This document shows, piece by piece, positions 51,058 through 60,480 of a DNA stretch of 64,000 nucleotides. The notes under the pieces were generated by a model. It did no database searches, was not told the DNA's origin, and saw nothing but the letters and a program-made list of their open reading frames with translations. How positions within the stretch are numbered: position 1 is the stretch's first letter; every line of letters begins with the position of its first letter. Made by a program: the position numbers and the translations under genes. Source of the stretch: Polymorphobacter multimanifer (lineage in GTDB: Bacteria > Pseudomonadota > Alphaproteobacteria > Sphingomonadales > Sphingomonadaceae); NCBI RefSeq assembly GCF_014205635.1, contig NZ_JACIIV010000004.1, positions 105,410 through 169,409 on the forward strand. Direction: 5' to 3'.

Positions 51058-52496
51058 TCTGGCCATCGCGCAAGGCGGGCCCCGGCGTTGCAGCCGCCGC
51101 CGGGGCAGCCGAAAGGCCGGTGCCGCCGCCCCTGCCGGTGGACTCCGCGGCCACCGAGACGGCAGCACCTGTGGTACCGGTTCGCGCGGTACCGGCGACG
51201 GCGAGCGAAGCCAGGCGCACCGACAGCTACACCGCGCTCAAGGTGAGCCTGCACCAGAAGCTGATCGAGCGGATCAACCTCTCGGCACTCGACAGCATGT
51301 CGCGCGAACAGGTGGGGCGCGACATCGGCGAGCTGGTGCAGGAGATGCTCAAGGAGCTCAACCACGCGCTCAACCTCACCGAGCGGCGGCAGCTGGTGGA
51401 GGATATCCTCGACGAGCTGCTGGGGCTGGGGCCGCTGGAGCCGCTGCTCAAGGACCCGACGATCTCCGACATCATGGTCAACTCCGCGTCGATCGTGTTC
51501 GTCGAGCGGCGCGGCAAGATCGAGCTGGTGCCCACCCGCTTCGCCGATGACCGGCACCTGATGCGGATCATCGGCAAGATCGTCTCGGCGGTGGGGCGGC
51601 GGGTCGATGAAAGCTCGCCGATGGTCGATGCACGGCTTCCCGACGGCAGCCGAATCAACGCGATCATCCCGCCGCTGGCAATCGATGGTCCTGCCCTCTC
51701 GATCCGCAAATTCTCCAAGACGCCGATCGATCTCGACAAGCTGGTGGGGTTTGGCGCGCTGACGGCCGATGCCGCCACCGTGCTGCGCGGCGTGGTGGCT
51801 TCGCGGCGCAACCTGATCATTTCGGGCGGCACCGGATCGGGCAAGACGACGATGCTCAACGCGCTTTCGGCGTCGATCGACAATGGCGAGCGGATCGTGA
51901 CGATCGAGGATTCGGCCGAACTGCAGCTCCAGCAGATCCATGTGCTACGGCTGGAAACCCGCCCCTCGAACATCGAGGGCAAGGGCGAGGTGAACCAGCG
52001 CGACCTTGTGAAGAATGCGCTGCGGATGCGGCCGGACCGGATCATCCTCGGCGAAATCCGCTCGGGCGAGGCGTTCGACATGCTGCAGGCGATGAACACC
52101 GGCCATGATGGCTCGATGACGACGGTGCACGCCAACACGCCGCGCGATGCGCTGAGCCGCATCGAGCAGATGATCGGCATGTCGGGCATCGACATCAGCC
52201 CCAAATCGGCCCGCGCGCAGATTGCCTCGGCAATCCAGGTGGTGCTGCAGCTGTCGCGGCTTTCGGATGGTTCGCGGCGGGTGACGTCGATTGCCGAAGT
52301 GACGGGGATGGAGGGCGAGATCATCCTGATGCAGGAGATCTTCCGCTTCGAGCGCACCGGGGTCGACGCCAATGGCAAGGTGATCGGCGAGATGAAGCCG
52401 ATGGGCGTACGCCCGAAGTTTGCCGAGATCCTCCAGTCGCGCGGCATCCAGCTCGCGGGCGACCTGTTCGACCCCTACAAGAAGCGCGCCGGCTGA
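51054..52496 (+). CDS. cpaF: Flp pilus secretion ATPase CpaF/TadA
   Basis: The 480-residue hexameric type II/IV secretion ATPase powers pilus assembly. An N-terminal Pro/Ala-rich stretch precedes the catalytic domain. Walker A is ISGGTGSGKTT (about residues 258-268), the Asp box VTIEDSAELQLQ follows, and Walker B is PDRIILGEIRSGEAFDMLQAMNTGHDG. The GTG start at 51054 overlaps the cpaE stop, a coupled junction. Confidence 0.95.
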   Translation: MIWPSRKAGPGVAAAAGAAERPVPPPLPVDSAATETAAPVVPVRAVPATASEARRTDSYTALKVSLHQKLIERINLSALDSMSREQVGRDIGELVQEMLKELNHALNLTERRQLVEDILDELLGLGPLEPLLKDPTISDIMVNSASIVFVERRGKIELVPTRFADDRHLMRIIGKIVSAVGRRVDESSPMVDARLPDGSRINAIIPPLAIDGPALSIRKFSKTPIDLDKLVGFGALTADAATVLRGVVASRRNLIISGGTGSGKTTMLNALSASIDNGERIVTIEDSAELQLQQIHVLRLETRPSNIEGKGEVNQRDLVKNALRMRPDRIILGEIRSGEAFDMLQAMNTGHDGSMTTVHANTPRDALSRIEQMIGMSGIDISPKSARAQIASAIQVVLQLSRLSDGSRRVTSIAEVTGMEGEIILMQEIFRFERTGVDANGKVIGEMKPMGVRPKFAEILQSRGIQLAGDLFDPYKKRAG

Positions 52497-53491
52497 TGGA
52501 CGCGCTGCTCGACGCCGAATTCGGGATCTACCTCGCCGTCTTCCTGGCGGTGGTGCTGCTCGTGGAAGGCATCTTCCTGTTCTACCGCGACATCGTCGGG
52601 CCGCGACAGCGGGTGAGCCGGCGCATGGAGCTGCTGTCGCAGGGGGCAAGCAACGCCGAGATCATGGAATCGCTGCGACGGCAGATGCCCGACAACACCA
52701 ATGCGCTGCTGCCTTCGCTGATGGAATTCGTGGAAACACGGATGACCCAGGCCGGAATGCGGATGCGGAGTGCCACGATGGCGACGATCATGATGGTGAC
52801 CACGCTCACGGTGGGCATCATCTTTCCGATCATCGGCGGCATCAGCGGCCAGCTCACTTCGCCGCTGGCGTTCATCCTGGTGATCGTGTTCGCGATCGCC
52901 ATCGGGGTGGTGCTGCCGATGAGCTACATCAACATCCAGGCGGTGAAGCGCATGCGCCTTTTCGAGAAGCAGTTTCCGATCGGGCTGGACATCTTCGTGC
53001 GCGGGCTTCGTGCCGGCTATCCGGTGCCTTCGGCGCTCGAACTGCTGGTGTCCGAAGTGCCCGATCCGCTGAGCTCGGAGTTCGGGCTGGTGCTCGCGGA
53101 AATGAACTATGGCTATAATCTGCGCGACGCGCTTTCGAACCTGGCAGACCGGGTGCGGACGCAGGACATGCAGATGTTCGTGGTGTCGGTGGCCATCCAG
53201 TCCGAAACCGGTGGCAGCCTTGCCGACATTCTCGAGGGGCTCTCGCGCGTGATCCGCGACCGGGCGCAGATGGTGCTCAAGGTCAATGCGCTGGCGAGCG
53301 AAGGCAAGATGACCGGGACGCTGCTGACGGCCCTGCCGCTGCTCACCTTTGCCTTCATGTTCGCCACACAGCCGCGTTTCTACCTCGATGTGATCGACGA
53401 TCCCTGGTTCCTGCCGGGCGTGGTGGGGATGGCGGTGATGTATTTTCTGGGGGTGTTCATCATGCGCAAGCTGATCACGATCAAGGTCTAG
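52496..53491 (+). CDS. tadB: Flp pilus assembly membrane protein TadB
   Basis: The 331-residue T2SF-type inner-membrane platform protein has an N-terminal helix (IYLAVFLAVVLLVEGIFLFY), further helices near 90-140 and at the C-terminus. The GspF-like cytoplasmic core is FPIGLDIFVRGLRAGYPVPSALELLVSEVPDPLSSEFGLVLAEMNYG. It works with TadC to couple CpaF to the pilus. The start shares its A with the cpaF stop. Confidence 0.92.
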   Translation: MDALLDAEFGIYLAVFLAVVLLVEGIFLFYRDIVGPRQRVSRRMELLSQGASNAEIMESLRRQMPDNTNALLPSLMEFVETRMTQAGMRMRSATMATIMMVTTLTVGIIFPIIGGISGQLTSPLAFILVIVFAIAIGVVLPMSYINIQAVKRMRLFEKQFPIGLDIFVRGLRAGYPVPSALELLVSEVPDPLSSEFGLVLAEMNYGYNLRDALSNLADRVRTQDMQMFVVSVAIQSETGGSLADILEGLSRVIRDRAQMVLKVNALASEGKMTGTLLTALPLLTFAFMFATQPRFYLDVIDDPWFLPGVVGMAVMYFLGVFIMRKLITIKV

Positions 53492-53507
53492 GGGAGGCAT
53501 CGGCACC

Positions 53508-54476
53508 ATGGACAGCGACAGCCTCGTCAACGGCTTCATCATGCTCACGGTGTTTGCGGCCGTGGTGCTGGTGGTGATGGCGGTGGCGCCGATGCTGCAG
53601 CGCCGCGTCGACATCAAGGCGCGGCTGTCCGGTGCGGCTCCCACCAGCGCTGCAGCCCCGGCCGCATCCGCGCAATCGCTGCGGACCGACCAGACCGCCT
53701 CCATCTGGGCAAGGCTTGTCGCCGAAGTCGAGCGGCGCGGGCTTTCGCTGTCCGACACCAAGGGCGATCAGCTCACCGAGAAGCTGATGCTGGCCGGGTA
53801 TGACCAGCCGTTCGCACCACGGGTTTTCGTGCTGACGCGCACCGTGCTCACCCTGGCGCTGCCGATCCTGGCGCTGCTGATCATGGTGCTGTTCGATGCC
53901 TTTCCCTCGGCGGCGGTGCTCTATCTGACAATCGTGACGCTTGCCGGGGTCGGGCTGTACTTGCCGAACTTTCTTGTCAATTCGGCTGCCGAGGAGCGCA
54001 AGAAAGAGATATTGAACGGCTTTCCCGATACGCTCGATCTGATGCTGGTGTGTGTCGAGGCCGGGCTCGGCATCGATGCCGCGTTCAGCCGGGTGGGCAC
54101 CGAGATCAGCCGCTCGCATCCGCTCATCGCGCGGCTGTTCGCACTGGTGTCGCTGGAGCTGCGCGCCGGGCGAACGCGCGAAACGGCGCTGCGCACACTG
54201 GCCAAGCGCACCGCGGTGCCGGAAATCAGCGCCTTCGTGACGCTTGTCGTCCAGTCCGACCGGCTGGGCGCCAGCATTTCGCAGGCGCTGCGCATCTATG
54301 CCGGCGAGATGCGCGAGAGCCGGCGGATGCGCGCCGAGGAAAAGGCCCACCGCATCCCGGTGCTGCTCTCGATCCCGCTGATCTGCTTCCTGCTGCCGAC
54401 GATGGTCGCGGTGCTGATGTTGCCGGCCTCGATCCAGGTCAAGCAATCGATGCAGAAGCTCGACGCCAATGGCTGA
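53508..54476 (+). CDS. tadC: Flp pilus assembly membrane protein TadC
   Basis: The 322-residue T2SF-type protein has hydrophobic segments near residues 10-28, 103-150 and the C-terminus. GFPDTLDLMLVCVEAGLGIDAAFSRVGTEISRSHPLIARLF and VQSDRLGASISQALRIYAGEMRESRRMRAEEKAHRIPV form the conserved cytoplasmic domain. It is the partner of TadB. It starts 16 bases after tadB and overlaps the next gene by eight bases. Confidence 0.92.
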   Translation: MDSDSLVNGFIMLTVFAAVVLVVMAVAPMLQRRVDIKARLSGAAPTSAAAPAASAQSLRTDQTASIWARLVAEVERRGLSLSDTKGDQLTEKLMLAGYDQPFAPRVFVLTRTVLTLALPILALLIMVLFDAFPSAAVLYLTIVTLAGVGLYLPNFLVNSAAEERKKEILNGFPDTLDLMLVCVEAGLGIDAAFSRVGTEISRSHPLIARLFALVSLELRAGRTRETALRTLAKRTAVPEISAFVTLVVQSDRLGASISQALRIYAGEMRESRRMRAEEKAHRIPVLLSIPLICFLLPTMVAVLMLPASIQVKQSMQKLDANG

Positions 54477-55821
54477 CGCAGCCTTTCCCCGGGTGTTGCC
54501 CGTGTCGCCCGTGGCGGCCGGCAGCGCCATCACCACCATTCTCCTCGCCTCGGTGTTCGGCGGGGCTGTGGCCGAGGCCGGCAACAGGGGCGGCAAGGCA
54601 CAGGCCGAAGCGCTGAAACAGGCGATGGCAGCGCGCGGCGCGGTCGAGCAGCCGGACGCGCGGACAAGCGACGACAGCTATGCCGATGCCAGGCTGCTGC
54701 TCGCCGTCGGGGATCTGCCGGGCGCGCTCGCCGGCTTCCGCCGCATGCTCGCCGATGATCCGCGCGCCACCGACGCGATGAACGGCCTTGGCGTGGTCTA
54801 TGACCGGATGGGCCGGCACGATCTGGCGCGCGGCTGGTATGAAGCCGCACTCGCCGTCGTCCCCGACGACGCCGCCCTGCTCGCCAACCTCGGCTATTCG
54901 CTCACCTTGCAGCAGCAATGGCAGGCGGCCCTGCCGTTCCTCCGTGCCGCGGCGGCAGGGAGCGACGAGACTGCAGCGGCCTCCGCACGGCAGTTGATGG
55001 TGCTCGCCGCAGCCGCGATCATGGCGGAAGCTGCCGCCGCTCCCGCATTTCCACACGCGGCCGAAATCGAGCTTGCGGGGCCGGCCGGCATGCAATGTGC
55101 TGCGGGTGAAGCCCTGACTGCGCCGCATCAGGATATCCAGGGCCCGGCGCGGATCGAGATTGCTGCCAATGGCGAGGCGGTGCTGCTGCTCGGCAGCCAG
55201 CGCCGCGCGCCGGCCCCCATGCTCGTGGCGGCGCTGGGCGACGCGGCGACGCTGGTGCTCGTGCCGCAACCGCTGGTGGCCCCGGTGGCCGCAACGGCAT
55301 CGGTCATGGCGTCCGAACCTTCGCAGCCGGTATCGGTCGAGCAGGCGCCGGTGCAGCTGGTGCGCAGTGACGCGCATGCGCAGTGGCTGGCGATGACCAG
55401 CCCCTACCGGCCGGTGAGCGCGCCCGCTCGACCGGCGGCGCCGGCGTTGGCAGTGGCCAGTGTTACCCTGATCGCAGCCGAACCTGCGGTGCCGACGTCG
55501 ACCACGCGCGTGCAGGCCTCGGGCGCCCCGCCGGCCATGTCGAGCCCGCCGCGCGCGCAGGGCGAGCAGGAGGCGCCCGCCCGCCTCGCATGGCTGCTGC
55601 CGATACGGCGTGCCGGGACGGGTGGCGGTGGCGGCGGCGGTGCTCCGGTGCCGACCCTGCCTGCAGGCGACCAGCCGTCGAACCAGCAGCTCGACAATGG
55701 TGACGGCGACCTCGACCGCCTTGCGGCCGGGGCGCAGGGTCCCGACCCTGCGTCGCCCGAGGCCCGCCGAGCCGCCATTGCGCGGCTGGAAGCCGTGATC
55801 GCCCGGCTGCAGCGGGCATGA
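54469..55821 (+). CDS. TadD-like TPR protein with long Ala/Pro/Gly-rich tail
   Basis: The 450-residue protein has a weak N-terminal hydrophobic segment (AAGSAITTILLASVFGGAVA), then at least three TPR units (residues 65-170: LLLAVGDLPGALAGFRRMLADDPRATDAMNGLGVVYDRMGRHDLARGWYEAAL...). The second half is Ala/Pro/Val-rich with a GGGGGGG run near residue 385 and ends in a short helix ARRAAIARLEAVIARLQRA. TadD-type TPR lipoproteins support Flp pilus assembly. The tail is unusual for TadD and looks like a flexible linker to a C-terminal binding helix. Confidence 0.78.
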   Translation: MADAAFPRVLPVSPVAAGSAITTILLASVFGGAVAEAGNRGGKAQAEALKQAMAARGAVEQPDARTSDDSYADARLLLAVGDLPGALAGFRRMLADDPRATDAMNGLGVVYDRMGRHDLARGWYEAALAVVPDDAALLANLGYSLTLQQQWQAALPFLRAAAAGSDETAAASARQLMVLAAAAIMAEAAAAPAFPHAAEIELAGPAGMQCAAGEALTAPHQDIQGPARIEIAANGEAVLLLGSQRRAPAPMLVAALGDAATLVLVPQPLVAPVAATASVMASEPSQPVSVEQAPVQLVRSDAHAQWLAMTSPYRPVSAPARPAAPALAVASVTLIAAEPAVPTSTTRVQASGAPPAMSSPPRAQGEQEAPARLAWLLPIRRAGTGGGGGGGAPVPTLPAGDQPSNQQLDNGDGDLDRLAAGAQGPDPASPEARRAAIARLEAVIARLQRA

Positions 55822-56651
55822 TGCCCCGCCCTTCGGCGCTGGCTGCGCTGCTGCTCCTGTTCGCCGCACCCGTCTTCGGCCAGGCACAAGTGACGGCGCT
55901 GTCCCTGCTCGACGCCGCGATCGCCGAAGGCCGGATCACCGATGCCGAGGAGATCATCCGCCGCGCCCCGCTCGAGGCACGCGACCCCGAGCTTCGCCTG
56001 CGCCAGGCGGAAGTGGCGCTCGCTGCCGGCCGGATGGCCGAGGCGATCACCGGCTTCGGCCTGCTGGCCGAGGAGCCGGCGGTGGCGGCGCGGGCGAACC
56101 AGGGGCTGGGGCTGGCGCGGTTGCGGCGCGACCAGCCCGATTCGGCCGCGACGGCGCTCGACGCGGCGCTGAAGCTCGATCCGCTGCTGCTCCGCGCCTG
56201 GCGCGCGCGCGGCGTGGCGGCCGACAAGCTTCGCGACTGGGCGCGCGCCGAGGCAGCCTATGCCGCAGCACTTGCGCTGGCGCCCGGCGATGCAGTGACG
56301 CTCTCGAACCGCGGCTGGTCGCGCCTGATCCGTGGGCGAGCCGCCGAGGCCGAGGCCGATCTGCTGGCAGCGCTCGCCGCCGACCCCGGCTCGACGGTGG
56401 TGGCGGGCAACCTCCGCCTCGCCCGCGCCATGCAGGGCCACTACGAGGAGGCGTTCACCGGCTCGACCCGCGAAGGGCTGGCGGGGGACCTGAATTCGGT
56501 CGGCTTCGCCGCGATGGCGCGGGGTGACCATGACGTGGCGGAGGCCTATTTCAACCGTGCGCTGGCGCTCAACCCGCACTTCGACAGGCTGGCGACCGCC
56601 AACCTCAAATGGCTGGCGGCCGCGCGCAGCCGAGCAACCAGGCCGCGCTGA
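55818..56651 (+). CDS. Second secreted TPR protein of the tad locus
   Basis: The 277-residue protein has a signal peptide (MMPRPSALAALLLLFAAPVFGQ), followed by TPR-like helices throughout (ELRLRQAEVALAAGRMAEAITGFGLLAEEP, ADKLRDWARAEAAYAAALALAPGDAVTLSNRGWSRL, GDHDVAEAYFNRALALNPHFDRL). It is the likely TadD proper or a paralogue of the upstream TPR gene. It overlaps that gene by four bases and the prepilin peptidase gene by one. Confidence 0.82.
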   Translation: MMPRPSALAALLLLFAAPVFGQAQVTALSLLDAAIAEGRITDAEEIIRRAPLEARDPELRLRQAEVALAAGRMAEAITGFGLLAEEPAVAARANQGLGLARLRRDQPDSAATALDAALKLDPLLLRAWRARGVAADKLRDWARAEAAYAAALALAPGDAVTLSNRGWSRLIRGRAAEAEADLLAALAADPGSTVVAGNLRLARAMQGHYEEAFTGSTREGLAGDLNSVGFAAMARGDHDVAEAYFNRALALNPHFDRLATANLKWLAAARSRATRPR

Positions 56652-57172
56652 TGGGGGGCTTCACCCTGCCCGTGCTGCCGATGCCGGTGCTCGACCTGGG
56701 GCCGACGGCGCCGCTGCTGATGGCGCTCGCCGCGCTGCTTTGTGTCGTCGTCGCAGCCGGCTGGGACATGGCGAAGTTCGAGATCCCCGACACGGTGTCG
56801 GTGCTGCTGCTCGTGCTCGCGGCCGCCTATGGGCTGCTCACGCCCGGGTTCGGCTGGCTTTCGCACCTGCTCGCACCCCTGGGCTTTTTCGCGCTCGGGC
56901 TGCTGCTGTTTGCGCGCGGCTGGCTCGGCGGGGGGGACATCAAGCTGATGACCGCCCTTGCCGCCTGGACGGGCTTGAGCGGGCTGTTGCCGCTGCTGCT
57001 GGGCATTTCGATCGCGGGCGGAGTGCTGGCGCTGGTGCTCATCATCGCGCGGCGGGTAAATGCAGGCCGCTCTGGCATGCGGCTGCTCGCCGTCGACGCG
57101 CCGCTGCCCTATGCCGTGGCCATCCTGGCGGGCGTGCTCTGGTGGGCGTCGCTCGCCTGGCCGATCCGCTGA
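56651..57172 (+). CDS. cpaA: Prepilin peptidase, A24 family (CpaA/TadV)
   Basis: The 173-residue inner-membrane aspartic peptidase cleaves the leader of Flp and the pseudopilins. It has about five hydrophobic helices. The two catalytic aspartates are in GWDMAKFEIPDTVS and GGGDIKLMTALAAW (GxGD motif). It closes the tad operon; in Caulobacter cpaA is instead placed next to pilA. The start shares a base with the preceding TPR stop. Confidence 0.92.
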   Translation: MGGFTLPVLPMPVLDLGPTAPLLMALAALLCVVVAAGWDMAKFEIPDTVSVLLLVLAAAYGLLTPGFGWLSHLLAPLGFFALGLLLFARGWLGGGDIKLMTALAAWTGLSGLLPLLLGISIAGGVLALVLIIARRVNAGRSGMRLLAVDAPLPYAVAILAGVLWWASLAWPIR

Positions 57173-57242
57173 CACAAGGACACCTTGCCACAGCGCCGCT
57201 GCGGGGGTGCGGTTTGCGCGCACCTTGGGCTAATGAGTGGCG

Positions 57243-57959
57243 ATGGCAACATCTTCTCCCCCTGCAGCGCGCACGCCGGTGCTCGCCGTCCATGGCCTCG
57301 CCAAGTCGGTCGGCGGCGCGCGGCAGCTGTTTGCCGGGCTCGAGCTGTCAGTCGCACCGGGCGAGACGGTGGCGATCATGGGCGAATCGGGGGCCGGCAA
57401 ATCGACGCTGCTCAACCTGCTCGCCGGGCTCGACGTGGCCGATGCAGGCGAAGTGCGCGTGGCCGGGCTGGCGCTGACCGGGCTCGATGAAGCGAAGCGC
57501 ACGGCACTGCGGCGCGACCGGATCGGCTTCGTGTTCCAGGCCTTTCATGTGCTGCCGCACCTGACGCTCGGCCAGAATGTGGCGCTGCCGCTGCTCTTGA
57601 AGGGTGCGGCGCCGAAGGAGGGGCTGGCGCGCGCTGCCACGCTCCTCGCCGCCGTGGGGCTGGAGGGCCGCGCAGGCGATTATCCGGCGGTGCTTTCGGG
57701 CGGCGAGATGCAGCGCGTCGCCATCGCCCGCGCGCTGGTGCACGCGCCGATGCTGCTGCTCGCCGACGAACCGACCGGAAACCTCGATCCGCAGATTGCC
57801 GACAAGGTGCTCGCCCTGCTGCTCGGGCAAGCGCGCGCGCAAGGGGCGGCGCTGGTGATGGTCACCCACTCCGCCCGCGCCGCAGCCCAGACCGACCGGG
57901 TGTTGCAGCTTGCGGCGGACGGGCTGCACCCCGTGGTGCTGCATCATGCGAGCGATTGA
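57243..57959 (+). CDS. ABC transporter ATP-binding protein (LolD/YbbA-like)
   Basis: The 238-residue ATPase has Walker A GESGAGKST, signature LSGGEMQR, Walker B LLADEPTGNLDP and H-loop THSARA, of the MacB/LolD/YbbA group that powers FtsX-type permeases acting in the periplasm. A GTG two codons upstream (57237) is an alternative start. It overlaps the permease start by 14 bases, so ATPase and permease are made together. Confidence 0.9.
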   Translation: MATSSPPAARTPVLAVHGLAKSVGGARQLFAGLELSVAPGETVAIMGESGAGKSTLLNLLAGLDVADAGEVRVAGLALTGLDEAKRTALRRDRIGFVFQAFHVLPHLTLGQNVALPLLLKGAAPKEGLARAATLLAAVGLEGRAGDYPAVLSGGEMQRVAIARALVHAPMLLLADEPTGNLDPQIADKVLALLLGQARAQGAALVMVTHSARAAAQTDRVLQLAADGLHPVVLHHASD

Positions 57960-60480
57960 CCTGCCCCCCGCATGCGGCTGGCTCATCGGCGGCGAGTGGC
58001 GGGCGCATCCCGGTCGGCTGGTGGTCGCGGTGCTGGCGATTGCCGTCGGCGTGGCGCTGGGCTTTGCCGTGCATCTGGTCAACACCGCTGCCCTCTCCAG
58101 CTTCGCGCGCGCGGTGGGCAGCGTCAGCGGCACCGCCGATGTGCAGGCACGCAGCATCTCGCCGCGCGGCGTCGACGAGGCGCTCTACCCCCGGCTGGCA
58201 CGCATCCCCGGCGTGGCGACGGTAAGCCCTGTCGTCGAGCTGAGCGGGCGGCTGCCGCCCAGGGAAGCCGGCATGGGCGGGCAGCGCATCACCGTGCTCG
58301 GCATCGATTCATTGCGCGCCATGGCTGCCACGCCATCGCTGCTCGGCATGCCGGTGGGCAATTCGGGCCGCGATCTTGCACTTACAGACGGCATCTATCT
58401 GTCGCGCGCCGCCATGGTCGCCGCCGGGGCATCCCCGGGCAAGACCGTGCGCATCGTCGCCGCCGGCGTGGCGCGCGATCTGCGCGTGGCGGGCGTGCTC
58501 GCAGGGGCCGGCGAGGAGGCGATGCTCGGCGTGCTCGATATCGGCGAGGCGCAATGGCGCTTCGGCCAGCTCGGCCGGCTGCAGCGCTTCGACATCAAGC
58601 TGGACGAAGGTGCCGACCGCGATACCGTGCTCGCCCGGCTTGAGGCGACACTTCCGGCAGAGGCAGAAATCGTCCGCGCCGAGGATGAGGCGAGCCGCAG
58701 CGCCAGCCTGTCGCGCGCCTACCGCGTCAACCTCGGCATGCTGGCGATGGTGGCGCTGCTCACCGGGGGTTTCCTCGTTTTCTCGGCGCAATCGCTGTCG
58801 GTGGCGCGGCGCGGGCCGCAGTTCGCGCTGCTGCGCGTGCTCGGCATGCGTCCCGCCTCACTGCGCGCGCTGGTGCTGCTCGAAGGGGCAGCGCTGGGCC
58901 TCGTCGGCGCCACACTCGGCGTGGCGGCCGGCTTCGGCATGGCGGCGGGCGTGCTTGCCATCCTCGGTGGCGATCTCGGCGGCGGCTATTTCCGCGGCGG
59001 CAGCGTGCCGCTCAATTTCGATCCGCTGGCAGCAGCGGGCTTCGCCGCTCTCGGCCTGGCTGTCGCGGTGGCAAGCAGCTGGTGGCCCGCCGCCACCGCC
59101 GCGCGCGCCCAGCCCGCCGTGGCGCTGAAAGCCGGGGTCGAGGCCGGCGATCCGCGCGACCGCTGGCCGGCCTGGCCAGGTGCTGCGCTCCTCGCCGGCG
59201 GCGGGCTGGCCGCACTCGCCCCGCCGGTGTTCGGGCTGCCGCTGCTCGGTTATGCGGCGATGGCGCTGCTGCTGGCGGGCGGTGTCGTCATCATGCCCTG
59301 GGCAGCGCGAGCACTCTTCGGGCCGCTGCGGCATTTGCGCTGGCCGCTGCCGGTCGAGCTCGCGCTGGCGCGGCTCTGGGGTGCGCCTGCAGCTGCGGCA
59401 GTGGCGCTTTCGGGCATCGTCGCCAGCACCTCGCTGATGGTGGCGATGGCGGTGATGGTGACGAGCTTCCGCGGCTCGGTCGACGAATGGCTCGGGCAGT
59501 TGCTCCCTGCCGATGTCTATATCCATGTCGAAGGTACGGAGGCCGGCGGCCTGCCGCGCGAATTGCAGGCGCGGCTTGCAGCAATCCCCGGCGTGCGCTC
59601 GGTGGCATTCGTCCGCCAGCTGCCGATCAAGCTTTCCCCCGATGCGCCTGCCGTCGTGCTCTCGGGCCAGCCGGTGCGCGCCGACCCGGCGGCGGCACTG
59701 CCGCTGATCGGAGCCACCCTGCCAGTCCCGACCGGGGCCGTGCCGGTGTGGGTGAGCGAGCCCATGGCATGGCTGAACGACATCGAGGCGGGGGATCGGA
59801 TCACCCTGCCGCTTGTCGGCCCGGTGTTCGTGGCGGGCATCTGGCGCGATTATGCCCGGCAGTTCGGCGCCGTAGCGATGGACGAGGCCGATTTCGAACG
59901 GCTGACCGGCGACACCGGCAAGACCGAAGCCGCCTTCACGCTCGACCCCGGGCAGGACGCGGCGCCGGTGATGCGCGCGGTGCGTGCCGCCCTGCCCGAA
60001 GGCGTGCGCGAGCAGACGATCATCGCCGAGCCGCGCGTGATGCGCGTGCAGGCGCTCGCCATTTTCGACCAGAGCTTCATGGTCACCTATGCGCTCGAGG
60101 TTATCGCCATCCTCATCGGGCTGGTGGGCGTGGCGACCGCCTTTTCGGCGCAGACGCTGGCCCGCGTCCGCGAGTTCGGCGTTATGCGGCACCTCGGCGT
60201 GCAGCGCGCGCAGATCGGCTGGCAGCTGGCGAGCGAAGGTGCCGCCCTCGGCCTGCTCGGCGCGCTGGCGGGGCTGTCGCTCGGGCTGGTGATGGCGCAG
60301 GTGCTCATCCAGGTCATCAACCCGCAGAGCTTCCACTGGACGATGGAAACCCGTCTCCCCTGGGGCCTTCTCACCGGACTGGTGACCGCATTGGTGGTCG
60401 CCGCCGCCGGCACCGCAGTGCTCGCGGGTCGGCGCGCACTTTCGGGCGAGGCTGTGCTGGCGGTGAGGGACGATTGGTGA
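57946..60480 (+). CDS. FtsX-family ABC transporter permease (YbbP-like, two FtsX units)
   Basis: The 844-residue inner-membrane protein has an N-terminal helix, a large periplasmic domain, then two FtsX-type three-helix units near 265-400 and 715-835 (FSAQTLARVREFGVMRHLGVQRAQIGWQLASEGAALGLLGALAG), with a second periplasmic domain between. This double architecture is that of YbbP-type permeases, thought to act mechanically on lipid or lipoprotein export rather than through a classic channel. It ends one base into the AttH-like gene. Confidence 0.88.
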   Translation: MRAIDLPPACGWLIGGEWRAHPGRLVVAVLAIAVGVALGFAVHLVNTAALSSFARAVGSVSGTADVQARSISPRGVDEALYPRLARIPGVATVSPVVELSGRLPPREAGMGGQRITVLGIDSLRAMAATPSLLGMPVGNSGRDLALTDGIYLSRAAMVAAGASPGKTVRIVAAGVARDLRVAGVLAGAGEEAMLGVLDIGEAQWRFGQLGRLQRFDIKLDEGADRDTVLARLEATLPAEAEIVRAEDEASRSASLSRAYRVNLGMLAMVALLTGGFLVFSAQSLSVARRGPQFALLRVLGMRPASLRALVLLEGAALGLVGATLGVAAGFGMAAGVLAILGGDLGGGYFRGGSVPLNFDPLAAAGFAALGLAVAVASSWWPAATAARAQPAVALKAGVEAGDPRDRWPAWPGAALLAGGGLAALAPPVFGLPLLGYAAMALLLAGGVVIMPWAARALFGPLRHLRWPLPVELALARLWGAPAAAAVALSGIVASTSLMVAMAVMVTSFRGSVDEWLGQLLPADVYIHVEGTEAGGLPRELQARLAAIPGVRSVAFVRQLPIKLSPDAPAVVLSGQPVRADPAAALPLIGATLPVPTGAVPVWVSEPMAWLNDIEAGDRITLPLVGPVFVAGIWRDYARQFGAVAMDEADFERLTGDTGKTEAAFTLDPGQDAAPVMRAVRAALPEGVREQTIIAEPRVMRVQALAIFDQSFMVTYALEVIAILIGLVGVATAFSAQTLARVREFGVMRHLGVQRAQIGWQLASEGAALGLLGALAGLSLGLVMAQVLIQVINPQSFHWTMETRLPWGLLTGLVTALVVAAAGTAVLAGRRALSGEAVLAVRDDW

